Below are positions 27,801 through 39,305 of a stretch of DNA of 64,000 nt, piece after piece; position 1 is the first letter of the stretch, and each line of letters starts with the position of its first letter. Both the position numbers and the translations under genes were made by a program. This DNA is from Nocardioides sp. AX2bis (GTDB taxonomy: Bacteria; Actinomycetota; Actinomycetes; Propionibacteriales; Nocardioidaceae): the NCBI RefSeq assembly GCF_902506435.1, contig NZ_LR733215.1, positions 1,504,544 to 1,568,543 of the forward strand, given 5' to 3'. The notes below the pieces were generated by a model, which made no database searches, was not told the DNA's origin, and saw nothing but the letters and a program-made list of their open reading frames with translations.

Positions 27801-29065
27801 GCACGATCCCGATCGGCGACGCGGTCGCCGGGCTGATGCGAGACGGGCTGCCCGTGCGCTTCGAGGCCTACGACGGCAGCACGGCCGGCCCGGCCGACGC
27901 CTCGGTCACGCTGCGCCTGCGCAACCGGCGCGGGCTGGCGTACCTGATGACGGCACCGGGCGACCTCGGCCTGGCCCGGGCCTACGTGGCCGGCGACCTC
28001 GAGCTCGAGGGCGCCCACCCCGGCGACCCGTACGACGCGATGACCCTCATCCTGAACCACACGAAGTTCCGGCGTCCCTCGGCCAAGGAGATCGTCGAGC
28101 TGGTCCGGGGGCTCGGGCTGTCGAACCTCAAGCCGCCCCCGCCGCCGCCGCAGGAGCACCTCCCGCGCTGGCGCCGGGTGATGGAGGGCATGCGGCACTC
28201 CGTGGCCCGCGACGCCGACGCGATCGCGCACCACTACGACGTGTCGAACGCGTTCTACGAGATGGTGCTGGGCAGCTCGATGACCTACACCTGCGCGGTC
28301 TACCCCGAGCTGGACGCGACCCTGGAGCAGGCGCAGGCCGAGAAGTACGACCTCGTGTGCCGCAAGCTCGGCCTCGAGCCGGGCATGCGGCTGCTCGACG
28401 TGGGCTGCGGGTGGGGCGGGATGGTCCGCCACGCCGCCCGCCACTACGGGGTGAAGGCGCTCGGCGTGACGCTGTCGCGCGAGCAGGCCCACTGGGCCAA
28501 GGAGGCGATCGACCGCGAGGGCCTCGGCGACCTCGCCGAGGTGCGCCACAGCGACTACCGCGACGTGCTCGAGGGCGACTTCGACGCCGTCAGCTCGATC
28601 GGGCTGACCGAGCACATCGGGGTCCGGCAGTACCCGGCGTACTTCTCGTTCCTGCGCGACCGCCTGCGCCCCGGTGGCCGCCTGCTGAACCACTGCATCA
28701 CCCGTCCGCACAACCGTCCGGAGGAGACCGGCGCGTTCATCGACCGCTACGTCTTCCCCGACGGGGAGCTGACCGGGTCCGGGACGATCGTGGGCGCGAT
28801 GCAGGACGTCGGGCTCGAGGTCGCGCACGAGGAGAACCTGCGCCACCACTACGCGATGACGTTGCGCGACTGGTGCGGCAACCTCGTCGAGCACTGGGAC
28901 GAGGCGGTGGCCGAGGTGGGCCTCGGCACGGCCCGGGTGTGGGGGCTCTACATGGCCAGCTCGCGGATCGCCTTCGAGCGCAACGAGATCCAGCTGCACC
29001 AGGTGCTCGGCGTGCGCACGACCGACGACGGCGTCGACGGCCTGCCCCTGCGCCCCACCTGGTGA
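27797..29065 (+). CDS. tmsB: Cyclopropane-fatty-acyl-phospholipid synthase family methyltransferase
   Basis: This 422-residue SAM-dependent enzyme has an N-terminal lipid-binding-like region with a KPPPPPPQEH linker near residue 112. The methyltransferase core contains YDVSNAFYEMVLGSSMTYTC, the SAM motif LLDVGCGWGGM and the downstream LTEHIGVRQY. These are the hallmarks of the cfa/UfaA1 group, which methylates the double bond of unsaturated acyl chains in membrane phospholipids. Coupled start (ATGA overlap) with the FAD protein points to 10-methylstearate synthesis rather than a cyclopropane ring. A plain cyclopropane synthase remains possible. Confidence 0.85.
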   Translation: MSTIPIGDAVAGLMRDGLPVRFEAYDGSTAGPADASVTLRLRNRRGLAYLMTAPGDLGLARAYVAGDLELEGAHPGDPYDAMTLILNHTKFRRPSAKEIVELVRGLGLSNLKPPPPPPQEHLPRWRRVMEGMRHSVARDADAIAHHYDVSNAFYEMVLGSSMTYTCAVYPELDATLEQAQAEKYDLVCRKLGLEPGMRLLDVGCGWGGMVRHAARHYGVKALGVTLSREQAHWAKEAIDREGLGDLAEVRHSDYRDVLEGDFDAVSSIGLTEHIGVRQYPAYFSFLRDRLRPGGRLLNHCITRPHNRPEETGAFIDRYVFPDGELTGSGTIVGAMQDVGLEVAHEENLRHHYAMTLRDWCGNLVEHWDEAVAEVGLGTARVWGLYMASSRIAFERNEIQLHQVLGVRTTDDGVDGLPLRPTW

Positions 29066-29096
29066 GGAGCGGCCCGGCACCCGCGATGATGGCCCG

Positions 29097-29906
29097 ATGA
29101 GCACCCGGGCCGGCCTGCACACCGCGACCGTCGTCGCGCGCGAGCAGGTCACGCCGCACCTGGTCCGGCTGCGCCTCGGCGGCGCCGGACTGGCCGGGTT
29201 CACCTCGACCGGGGTGCCCGACGAGTGGGTCTCGCTGGTGGTCCCCGGGCAGTTCCAGGGGCGCTACTACACGGTGCGCGCGTGGGACGGCGCCGAGCTG
29301 GTGCTCGACGTGGTCGTCCACGACGAGGGCCTGGTGACCGAGTGGGTCGCCCGTGACTGCACCGGCGAGGAGGTCGTGGTCTCCGACCCGCGGGGCTCGT
29401 ACGACCCTCCGCCCGGCTCCGGGTGGGTGGTGCTGGTCGGGGACCTCACCGCGCTGCCGGCGATGGCGCGCGTGTGCGAGACCACCGACCTGCCGGTGCG
29501 GGTGTGGGCCGAGGTCCCCGACGACCCGCGCCTGCTGGGCGAGTACCTGCCGACGGCCGGTGCGGACGTGACCTGGGTGCCGAGCCCCGGTGACGGCACC
29601 AGCGGCCTGGCCGCGGTCGTCGAGGAGCTCGTCTGGCCCGACGGCCCGGGGTACTTCTGGATGGCGGGGGAGTCCTCGCAGATGAGGGCGATCCGCAAGC
29701 AGGTGATGCGCGAGAAGCGCCTGGCCAGCCACGAGTACGACGTGATGGGCTACTGGCGGGCGAACGCGCGCCGGCAGCCGCGCAGCGTCGACCCGGGACC
29801 CATCTGGCGCGCCGGCAAGGCGGCAGGCAAGACTGACGAGCAGATCTGGGCCGACTACGACGCGGCGCAGCAGCGACAGCAGCAGGACGAGGCGAACGAT
29901 GGCTGA
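29097..29906 (+). CDS. Siderophore-interacting protein family flavin reductase
   Basis: This 269-residue protein has an N-terminal FAD-binding barrel (VTPHLVRLRLGGAGLAGF, with GRYYTVRAWDG as the RxYxxR-type FAD motif) and a C-terminal NAD(P)H-binding part (VLVGDLTALPAMARV). Members of this family usually reduce ferric siderophores. No siderophore genes are nearby; its place after tmsB suggests it could supply electrons to TmsA or another lipid enzyme (inference). GATGAT is 6 nt before the ATG, so a separate leaderless transcript is possible. The 3' end overlaps era by 8 bp. Confidence 0.85.
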   Translation: MSTRAGLHTATVVAREQVTPHLVRLRLGGAGLAGFTSTGVPDEWVSLVVPGQFQGRYYTVRAWDGAELVLDVVVHDEGLVTEWVARDCTGEEVVVSDPRGSYDPPPGSGWVVLVGDLTALPAMARVCETTDLPVRVWAEVPDDPRLLGEYLPTAGADVTWVPSPGDGTSGLAAVVEELVWPDGPGYFWMAGESSQMRAIRKQVMREKRLASHEYDVMGYWRANARRQPRSVDPGPIWRAGKAAGKTDEQIWADYDAAQQRQQQDEANDG

Positions 29907-30873
29907 CCTTCCCCCTCCCTCCCCGCCCCCGGCGACCCTGATGTCGCACGAGTGGGCCGAGGGCCACCGCAGCGGCTTCGCGTCCTTCGTCGGCCGGCCC
30001 AACGCCGGCAAGTCGACGCTCACGAACGCGCTGGTCGGCACCAAGGTGGCGATCACCTCCGACAAGCCGCAGACCACCCGCAGCGTGGTGCGCGGCATCG
30101 TGCACCGCGACGACGCCCAGCTGGTGCTGGTCGACACCCCCGGCCTGCACCGCCCCCGGACGCTGCTCGGCGAGCGGCTGAACGACCTCGTGCGCACCAC
30201 CTGGGCCGAGGTCGACGTCGTCGCGGTCTGCTTCCCCGCCGACGAGAAGATCGGCCCGGGCGACCGGTTCATCGTCACCGAGCTCGCCAAGGTCCGGCGC
30301 ACCGTCAAGGTCGCCGTGGCCACCAAGACCGACCTGGCCACGCCCGAGCAGATCGGGCAGCACCTGATGGACATCGAGCGCCTGGGTCGCGAGACCGACA
30401 CCGACTGGGCCGAGATCGTGCCCGTCTCGGCCGTCGCCGGCGACCAGGTGAAGCTGCTCGAGGACCTCCTGGTGGCGCAGATGCCGGAGGGCCCGCCCCT
30501 CTACCCGGGCGGCGAGCTGACCGACACCCCGGACGAGACCCTGGTCGGCGAGCTGGTCCGCGAGGCCGCGCTCGACGGGGTGCGTGACGAGCTGCCCCAC
30601 TCGATCGCCGTGGTCGTCGAGGAGATGGTGCCGCGCGAGGGCCGCCCCGCCGACCGTCCGTTGCTCGACGTGCACGCGAACCTCTTCGTCGAGCGCGACT
30701 CCCAGAAGGGCATCGTGATCGGCCGCAAGGGCGCCCGCCTCCAGGAGGTCGGCACCAACGCCCGCCAGCAGATCGAGGCGCTGCTCGGCACCCCGGTGCA
30801 CCTCGACCTGCGGGTCAAGGTGGCCAAGGACTGGCAGCGCGACCCGCGCCAGCTGCGCCGGCTCGGCTTCTAG
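29899..30873 (+). CDS. era: GTPase Era
   Basis: This 324-residue GTPase has G1 GRPNAGKST (about residues 32-40), the G2 region TTRSVVRG, G3 DTPG, a TKTD motif for guanine specificity, and a C-terminal KH domain (IVIGRKGARLQEVGTNARQQIE) that binds the 16S rRNA 3' end. It is needed for 30S maturation, the same process as YbeY upstream. The N-terminus has about 25 Pro-rich extra residues; the ATG at 29941 (MSHEWAEG) is an alternative start. The start overlaps the flavin reductase gene, so translation is probably coupled. Confidence 0.95.
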   Translation: MADLPPPSPPPATLMSHEWAEGHRSGFASFVGRPNAGKSTLTNALVGTKVAITSDKPQTTRSVVRGIVHRDDAQLVLVDTPGLHRPRTLLGERLNDLVRTTWAEVDVVAVCFPADEKIGPGDRFIVTELAKVRRTVKVAVATKTDLATPEQIGQHLMDIERLGRETDTDWAEIVPVSAVAGDQVKLLEDLLVAQMPEGPPLYPGGELTDTPDETLVGELVREAALDGVRDELPHSIAVVVEEMVPREGRPADRPLLDVHANLFVERDSQKGIVIGRKGARLQEVGTNARQQIEALLGTPVHLDLRVKVAKDWQRDPRQLRRLGF

Positions 30874-30895
30874 GGCTCCTGGCCGGGCGGTCGGG

Positions 30896-31744
30896 TCAGT
30901 CGGGCGCCCAGCAGCGCCCGTACGTCTGGCCAGCCGCCCACTGCTCGGCGTCCGGCCACTCGTAGCCCCACTCGAACTCGGCGGGGTCGGCGGCCACGGC
31001 CTGGCCGGCGTCCTCGCAGGGCACCTGGCCGGCCTCGCGGGCGGCGGACTCGCCGGGGTAGTCCCCGTCGGGCAGCTCCACCACCGAGATCGCGCGCCAG
31101 CTGTGCTCGCGGGCGCAGACGACCCGCTCGAAGGCGTCGTCGTCCGGGGCCGCGGTGCCGCACATGCCGTACCGGTCGGACCCCTCGTCCGTGGCGAGCG
31201 TGCCCTCGAGACCGGGCCCGAGGTCGGCCAGCTCCTCGTCGGCGCCCACGGCGATCACGTCGCAGCGGAACCACTCCGCGCCCCGGTCGCTCTGGGCCAC
31301 GGTGGGGGTGAACCACACGGTGCGCAGCATGCTGAGGCGGCGCGCCTCCTCGGTCCCGCCGAGGAAGTCGCCGAGGCGGCCCTGGCACTCCTGCTCGGGC
31401 TGCGCGCGCACGAGGGCGGAGTCGACGGCGAGCAGGTGGCCGTCGACGACGGTGTCGAGCCGGCCGGTGGCGAAGGTCTGGGCGGTGTGCTCCCGGTCGC
31501 AGGCGCCGGCCCGGGTGCTGATCGTCGGCGCGAGCGCGTCGGCGTAGCTGAGGTCGTAGCAGGCGCCCTCCTCCGGGGAGGGGACCTCGTCGGCGCGCGG
31601 CGGAGGCGTGGCCGAGGGCGACGGGGCCGACGTCGACGACTCCGCGGGCGCGGGGTCCGGCGAGGGGCCCGACCCGCCCGAGCAGGCGGTCGCCAGCAGC
31701 AGCGCGGCCGCGGCCGGGACGGTGACGAGCCGGGGGCGCCGCAT
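30896..31744 (-). CDS. Septum formation family lipoprotein
   Basis: This 282-residue secreted lipoprotein has a signal peptide with a lipobox-like TAC (about residue 23), a Ser/Pro-rich linker (about 25-52) and two cysteine/histidine repeat units (AGACDREHTAQTFATG and RVVCAREHSWRAISVV). These units are typical of the actinobacterial septum-formation domain, and several further cysteines probably form disulfides. The exact role is unknown. The ATG at 31744 shares one base with the TGA of the upstream paralogue (TGATG), so the two are translationally coupled. A longer start would run into the neighbour. Confidence 0.82.
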   Translation of the reverse strand: MRRPRLVTVPAAAALLLATACSGGSGPSPDPAPAESSTSAPSPSATPPPRADEVPSPEEGACYDLSYADALAPTISTRAGACDREHTAQTFATGRLDTVVDGHLLAVDSALVRAQPEQECQGRLGDFLGGTEEARRLSMLRTVWFTPTVAQSDRGAEWFRCDVIAVGADEELADLGPGLEGTLATDEGSDRYGMCGTAAPDDDAFERVVCAREHSWRAISVVELPDGDYPGESAAREAGQVPCEDAGQAVAADPAEFEWGYEWPDAEQWAAGQTYGRCWAPD

Positions 31745-32559
31745 CAGTCGGGCGTCCTGGCCCAGCACACCGAGCGGCGGTTGCCGGCGTCCCACTCCGC
31801 CTCGTGGAAGTAGGTGTAGGCGTACTCGAAGTCGACCGGGTAGTTCAGCCAGGCGCCCACGGAGTCGGAGCAGAAGTCGCGGGTGGTGACCTCGACGACC
31901 CGGTCCCCGGGGTAGGCCTCCTCGTCCTCACCGACCTTGATGGTCGTCACCGCGCGCCACTGGTGCGGCTCGGTGCAGGGCACCTTGGGGGAGCCGGCCA
32001 CCACCTCGCCGTCGGCGCAGACCATCCACCGGTCGTCGGGACGGCCGAGCAGGAGGCCCTTGGCGGACCCGGGCAGGGGGACGTACGACGTGCTCTCGGC
32101 GCCGCCGCCGACCACGTCGCAGCGGTACCAGCGCGCGCCCTCGGCCCACGCCTCCTCGCTGGGGCGGAACCAGGCCCAGCTCACGATGGTGCGCATGGCC
32201 AGGGACTCGTCGGCGCCCAGGAACGCCTCGAACTTCGTGGCGCAGGTCCGGTAGGCGTAGTCGCTGACCTCGGGGGCGTCGTAGGCCGCCGTGTCCAGCG
32301 CGTCCGGCATCTCGCCGATCGCGTAGGTCTCCGCGGTGTGCTCCTGGCCGCAGCGCACCGTCTCGGTGGCGTTGCTCGCGGCGACCACGTCCTCGGGGGT
32401 CAGCACCCGACAGGCCCCGAGCTCGGGCGTCTCGACCGCGTCGACCTGGTCGGGGTCGGTGTTCACGCCCTGGGGCTCGCTGGCCCCGCACCCCGACAGC
32501 ACCAGCACCGCCGGGGCGGCCACCCCGGCGAGCACGCGCAGGGCGGCAGACCTCAGCAC
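31744..32559 (-). CDS. Septum formation family lipoprotein (paralogue)
   Basis: This 271-residue lipoprotein has a signal peptide ending in the lipobox LSGC (about residue 24) and the same two Cys/His units as its neighbour (RCGQEHTAETYAIGEM and PCTEPHQWRAVTTIKV). The two proteins align over most of their length, including WFRPSEEAW...WYRCDVV in place of WFTPTVAQS...WFRCDVI, which shows a tandem duplication. The GTG at 32559 gives a normal signal peptide; longer starts add unrelated residues. It is the first gene of a two-gene operon. Confidence 0.82.
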   Translation of the reverse strand: MLRSAALRVLAGVAAPAVLVLSGCGASEPQGVNTDPDQVDAVETPELGACRVLTPEDVVAASNATETVRCGQEHTAETYAIGEMPDALDTAAYDAPEVSDYAYRTCATKFEAFLGADESLAMRTIVSWAWFRPSEEAWAEGARWYRCDVVGGGAESTSYVPLPGSAKGLLLGRPDDRWMVCADGEVVAGSPKVPCTEPHQWRAVTTIKVGEDEEAYPGDRVVEVTTRDFCSDSVGAWLNYPVDFEYAYTYFHEAEWDAGNRRSVCWARTPD

Positions 32560-32644
32560 AACGGACCCCCACACGACTCGGATCGACCTCCACGGACAGG
32601 GACTCAGGGTAGGCGATGCGCGGTGCCCGGTCGGCGACCAGGGC

Positions 32645-33133
32645 TCAGTCGGAGAGGAGGGCGGCCAGGGTGGCCCCGAGCTCGTACGCGGCGCTCCGGT
32701 CCGGTTCGCCCACGTCGCCGAGCACCTCGAGGACTGGCGCGGCACGGGTCCACGGGAGCGCTGCGACGATCCCCTCCACGGCCCGGACGGCGCCGACGGT
32801 GTCGTACCGGCCGTGCACCCACAGGCCCCACGGCCTGCGTCCCGCGGCCGGCGCGCCGGCCGCCGAGCCGTCGTCGGAGAGCGCGCCGCCGACCTCGAGG
32901 AAGACGGTGTCGAAGAAGTGCTTCAGCGCGCCGCTCATGTAGCCGAAGTTGGCCGGCGTCCCGAGCAGGACGCCGTCCGAGCCGAGCACGTCGTCCGCCG
33001 TGGCCTCCAACGCCGACCGCTCGAGCACCTCGACGCCCTCGATCGCCTCGTCCCGGGTCCCCGCCAGCGCGGCCTCGGCCAGCGCGGCCGTCCCGCGGGT
33101 GGGGGAGTGGTGCACCACCAGCAGCCTCGTCAC
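32645..33133 (-). CDS. Flavodoxin-like NAD(P)H-dependent reductase
   Basis: This 162-residue protein has the flavodoxin FMN-binding start VTRLLVVHHSPTRGTAALAE and the GTPANFGYMSGALKHFFDT segment of WrbA/FMN reductase-type proteins. It probably reduces quinones, flavins or similar small molecules. The GTG at 33133 has TACGGT 7 nt upstream, so the transcript is probably leaderless. The upstream side holds a 17-bp inverted repeat and the leuA leader. The very long minus-strand frame that continues upstream is antisense to leuA and is not part of this gene. Confidence 0.82.
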   Translation of the reverse strand: MTRLLVVHHSPTRGTAALAEAALAGTRDEAIEGVEVLERSALEATADDVLGSDGVLLGTPANFGYMSGALKHFFDTVFLEVGGALSDDGSAAGAPAAGRRPWGLWVHGRYDTVGAVRAVEGIVAALPWTRAAPVLEVLGDVGEPDRSAAYELGATLAALLSD

Positions 33134-33165
33134 CCGACCGACCGTAGCGCCGGTCGGCCGCACGC

Positions 33166-33283
33166 CGACGGAAGAACGTACACAAGGCCCGTCGCGGCCG
33201 TCCTGCCTCCGAGCACAAGCCCCTGACCTGCGACGACGCGGAGCGCCCCGAGCAGGATCCGGGAACTGTACGTTCTTCCGTCG
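33166..33283. repeat. 17-bp perfect inverted repeat pair flanking 84 bp
   Basis: Positions 33166-33182 are perfectly complementary to 33267-33283 (arm CGACGGAAGAACGTACA). The enclosed 84 bp show no open frame. The pair lies between the divergent reductase gene and the leuA leader. It could be two facing regulator sites or the terminal repeats of a 118-bp MITE-like element. I see no clear target-site duplication. Confidence 0.8.
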
Positions 33284-33325
33284 CCCGCAGGCCGGACACG
33301 CCTGCCGACTCGCGCCGCGGTCGGT

Positions 33326-36092
<2,767 letters not shown>

Positions 36093-36100
36093 CGCCTCCC

Positions 36101-36215
36101 CGGTGGTCGAGGAGCGAGCGCACGGTCCCCGGTGGTCGAGGAGCGAGCGCAAGCGAGCGTCACGAGACCACGACCCGGTGGTCGAGGAGCGAGCGCAAGC
36201 GAGCGTCACGAGACC
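36101..36215 (-). repeat. 45-bp repeat copies in inverse orientation (family B)
   Basis: Two full copies and one truncated copy of GGTGGTCGAGGAGCGAGCGC occur between the hydrolase gene and recO. They are the reverse complement of the repeats at 7069-7312. Here they are spaced irregularly rather than at 45 bp. No coding function is likely. Confidence 0.88.
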
Positions 36216-36262
36216 CGCCCGGCCTCACGCTCCGGCGACCGGGGCTGGGGGATGATCGGGGG

Positions 36263-36988
36263 GTGCCGACCTACCGTGACGAGGCCGTCGTCCTGCGCAC
36301 CCAGAAGCTGGGCGAGGCCGACCGCATCATCACGCTCCTGACGCGCTCCCACGGCCGGGTGCGGGCGGTGGCCAAGGGCGTGCGCCGCACGTCGTCGCGG
36401 TTCGGGTCGCGGCTCGAGCCGTTCACCTACGTCGACCTCCAGCTCTACGAGGGTCGCAACCTCGACACGATCACCCAGGCCGAGACCAGGGCGGGCTGGT
36501 ACGCCGAGATCGGGCTCGACTACGAGCGCTACACCGCCGGCACCGTGATGCTGGAGACCGCCGAGCGGCTGGCCTCGGAGGAGCGCGAGCCCGCGGTGCA
36601 GCAGTTCCGGTTGCTGGTCGGGGCGCTGCACGCCCTGGCCGGGGGTCGCGCGCCCGGGCAGGTCCTGGACTCCTACCAGCTGAGGGCGCTGGCCACCGCC
36701 GGCTACGCGCCCGCCTTCGACCACTGCGCGCACTGCGGTCTCGTCGGGCCGCACCGGTGGCTGAACCCCTCGATGGGCGGGGCGCTGTGCACGACCTGCC
36801 GGATCCCGGGCTCGGCCAGCCCGGCGCCGGAGACGATGACGCTGCTGGCCGCGCTGCTCGTGGGCGACTGGCCGACCGTCGAGGCCGCCGACCCGCGGCA
36901 CGCCAAGCAGGCCGCCGGCCTGGTGTCGGCGTTCGTGGCCTGGCACCTCGAGCGGCAGCTGCGCTCGCTGGAGCACCTCGAGCGGTGA
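36263..36988 (+). CDS. recO: DNA repair protein RecO
   Basis: This 241-residue protein mediates RecA loading and strand annealing in the RecF pathway. It has the N-terminal OB fold ([24 protein letters not shown]), a helical middle, and a zinc-binding CAHC / CTTC pair (about residues 155-180). The GTG at 36263 opens directly into the family consensus; the longer frame upstream crosses the 45-bp repeat. GATGAT lies 6 nt before the GTG. It precedes uppS as in many actinobacteria. Confidence 0.94.
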   Translation: MPTYRDEAVVLRTQKLGEADRIITLLTRSHGRVRAVAKGVRRTSSRFGSRLEPFTYVDLQLYEGRNLDTITQAETRAGWYAEIGLDYERYTAGTVMLETAERLASEEREPAVQQFRLLVGALHALAGGRAPGQVLDSYQLRALATAGYAPAFDHCAHCGLVGPHRWLNPSMGGALCTTCRIPGSASPAPETMTLLAALLVGDWPTVEAADPRHAKQAAGLVSAFVAWHLERQLRSLEHLER

Positions 36989-37007
36989 CGCCCGTAGGCT
37001 GCGCGCC

Positions 37008-37775
37008 GTGAAGCGTGCCGTCCGTCGTCCGACCCCCCACCCCTCTGGCGCGACCCCGCCGCCGGTCCCGCCCGAGCTGGTGCCACGCCACGTCGCGGTG
37101 GTGATGGACGGCAACGGACGCTGGGCCAAGGAGCGCGGCCTGCCCCGCACCCGCGGCCACGAGCAGGGCGAGGCGGCGCTGTTCGACGTGGTCGAGGGCG
37201 CCATCGAGATGGGAGTCAAGGCGATCTCGGCCTACGCGTTCTCCACCGAGAACTGGTCCCGCTCGCCCGAGGAGGTCCGCTTCCTGATGGGCTTCAACCG
37301 CGACGTCATCCGACGCCGCCGCGACGAGATGCACGAGCTGGGCGTCCGCGTACGCTGGGCCGGACGTGCGCCGCGGCTGTGGCGGTCGGTCATCAAGGAG
37401 CTCCAGGTCGCCGAGGAGCTGACGCGCGACAACGACGTGCTGACCCTGACCATGTGCGTGAACTACGGCGGACGTTCCGAGATCGCCGACACCGCCCGCG
37501 CGATCGCCCGCGAGGTCGCCGCCGGCCGGCTGAACCCCGAGAAGGTCGACGAGAAGACCTTCGCGCGCCACATGTACGTCCCCGAGCAGTCCGACGCCGA
37601 CCTGGTCTGGCGCACGTCGGGCGAGCAACGGCTGAGCAACTTCATGCTGTGGCAGTCGGCGTACGCCGAGCTCGTCTTCACCGACGTGCTCTGGCCCGAC
37701 GTCGACCGGCGCGAGCTGTGGAAGGCGATCGACCTCTACGCCCGGCGTGACCGGCGGTACGGTGGAGCGCGGTAG
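37008..37775 (+). CDS. uppS: Isoprenyl transferase (undecaprenyl/decaprenyl diphosphate synthase)
   Basis: This 255-residue cis-prenyltransferase builds the lipid carrier for peptidoglycan and other wall polymers. It has the catalytic motif [14 protein letters not shown] (Asp34), RGHEQG, the FSTENWSRS segment and the C-terminal [11 protein letters not shown] motif. An N-terminal Pro-rich extension of about 25 residues precedes the core. TAGGCT lies 7 nt before the GTG start, so a leaderless transcript is likely even though recO ends only 19 bp upstream. Confidence 0.95.
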   Translation: MKRAVRRPTPHPSGATPPPVPPELVPRHVAVVMDGNGRWAKERGLPRTRGHEQGEAALFDVVEGAIEMGVKAISAYAFSTENWSRSPEEVRFLMGFNRDVIRRRRDEMHELGVRVRWAGRAPRLWRSVIKELQVAEELTRDNDVLTLTMCVNYGGRSEIADTARAIAREVAAGRLNPEKVDEKTFARHMYVPEQSDADLVWRTSGEQRLSNFMLWQSAYAELVFTDVLWPDVDRRELWKAIDLYARRDRRYGGAR

Positions 37776-37811
37776 CCGTCCGCCCAGTGGCGGGGGCGGT
37801 CGGCGTTCCGG

Positions 37812-38234
37812 TCAGCAGCGGCCGATGTAGCTCAACGCGTCGGTGTCGCCCAGCCCGCCGTCGGGCGTGCTGAGGCCGTAGCCGAAGACGTGGGTCCGGG
37901 GGTCGGGCACTCGCAGCACCCGGACGGCCGTCGTCTGGCCGGCCTCGGTGGAGAACCGTGTGCGGTCGACGAGCGACCCGCCGCGCCGCACGGTGAACGT
38001 GGCGTCGGCCGTCTGGGGCGACTGGTTCACGAGTCGCACCCGGACCTTGACCGCGCGGCCCTCCTCGGCCGGGACCTTGCACGCCTGGGGGCGCGCTCCG
38101 TCGACGTCGGCCAGGGTGGTCCAGGACGCCGCGGCGGCCGGTGCGACGACCGCGAGGGGCAGCAGCATCCCGGCGGACGCAGCGGTGACGGCGAGGGCGG
38201 CGAGGCGATAGGCGGGGCGTCGGGGGGTGCGCAT
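37812..38234 (-). CDS. Secreted hypothetical protein
   Basis: This 140-residue exported protein has a basic N-terminus (MRTPRRPAYR), a hydrophobic signal segment to about residue 35 (AVVAPAAAAS as probable cleavage region) and a small beta-rich domain with two cysteines (QACKV and the C-terminal GRC) that may pair. I do not recognise a family; the VRLVNQSPQTADATFTVRRG segment resembles cell-surface Ig-like folds. TAGGGT lies 7 nt before the ATG, suggesting leaderless expression. It is convergent with uppS across a short GC-rich inverted repeat. Confidence 0.78.
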   Translation of the reverse strand: MRTPRRPAYRLAALAVTAASAGMLLPLAVVAPAAAASWTTLADVDGARPQACKVPAEEGRAVKVRVRLVNQSPQTADATFTVRRGGSLVDRTRFSTEAGQTTAVRVLRVPDPRTHVFGYGLSTPDGGLGDTDALSYIGRC

Positions 38235-38244
38235 GCGGGTGACC

Positions 38245-39225
38245 CTAGTGGCGGGGGTCCACCAGGATCTTGCCGGAGGACCCGCGGCTCTGCAGCAGCT
38301 GCTGCGCGGCGGCGGCCTCCGCGAGCGGGAAGGTGGCGGCGACGGTGACCACCATCGAGCCGTCGCGGACCGCGGCGAAGACGCGCTCGCAGCGCTCGAG
38401 CAGCTCGGCCCGGTCGACGACGTGGTCGACGACGGTCGGACGGGTGAAGTAGAGCGAGCCGCGCTTGTTGAGGTCCGGTCCGCTGACCGGGTCGGGAGCA
38501 CCGCTGGCCTGGCCGAACAGCACGTACGTCCCGCGGCGCCGCAGGCTGTCGAGGCTCGCGTCGCGGGTGCTCGCGCCGACCCCGTCGTACGCGACGTGCA
38601 CCCCGCGGCCGTCGATCAGCCGGCGGACCTCCGCGGCCACGTCGACACCGTCGCCGTACTCGATCGTGGCCACGGCCCCGGCGGCCTCGGCCGCGCGGCA
38701 CTTCTCGGCCGTCGAGGCGGTGCCGATCACGCGGGCTCCGAGCCGGGTGGCTGCCCGGGTCAGCAGGAGGCCGGTGCCGCCGGCGGCGGCGTGGACGAGG
38801 ACGTCGTCACCGGGGGAGACGGCGTAGGTCGACCGGGTCAGGTAGTCGACGGTGACGCCCTGCAGCATCACCGCGGCGGCGTCGGCGTCTGACAGGTCCC
38901 CCGGGACGGGGACGCACCGCTCCGCGGGGACGACCACGCGCTCGGCGTAGCCGGCGCCCGGCACCATCAGCCAGGCAACCCGGTCACCGACCGCGACCTC
39001 CGTGACGCCGTCTCCGAGCTCGACGACCCGACCGGCGCCCTCGGACCCGGCGGTGAACGGCGTCGGGGCCTGGTAGACGCCCTCGCGCTGGTAGAGGTCG
39101 ATGTAGTTGACCCCGGCGGCGGCCACCTCGACGACCACCTCGCCCGGTCCGGGCCGGGGGTCCTCCAGGTCCACCAGGGCGAGGACCTCGGGCCCGCCGA
39201 ACTCCGTGACCTGTACCGCGCGCAT
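38245..39225 (-). CDS. Quinone oxidoreductase (zinc-independent MDR, QOR type)
   Basis: This 326-residue protein has the GroES-like N-terminal fold (MRAVQVTEFGGPEVLALVD, VAAAGVNYIDLYQREGVYQA) without zinc-ligand cysteines, and a Rossmann domain with VLVHAAAGGTGLLLTRAA typical of NADPH:quinone oxidoreductases. The segment YDGVGASTRDASLDSLRRRG also matches. It reduces quinones or enones with NADPH. The ATG at 39225 has a near-perfect AGGAGG ribosome binding site 5 nt upstream. Confidence 0.93.
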   Translation of the reverse strand: MRAVQVTEFGGPEVLALVDLEDPRPGPGEVVVEVAAAGVNYIDLYQREGVYQAPTPFTAGSEGAGRVVELGDGVTEVAVGDRVAWLMVPGAGYAERVVVPAERCVPVPGDLSDADAAAVMLQGVTVDYLTRSTYAVSPGDDVLVHAAAGGTGLLLTRAATRLGARVIGTASTAEKCRAAEAAGAVATIEYGDGVDVAAEVRRLIDGRGVHVAYDGVGASTRDASLDSLRRRGTYVLFGQASGAPDPVSGPDLNKRGSLYFTRPTVVDHVVDRAELLERCERVFAAVRDGSMVVTVAATFPLAEAAAAQQLLQSRGSSGKILVDPRH

Positions 39226-39305
39226 GGTGCCTCCTGTGGTTCGCCGTCCTGACGGGGCCACTGTGCCGCACGGTGTGCACCGGGACGTGGTCGGTCAGCG
39301 GTCGG

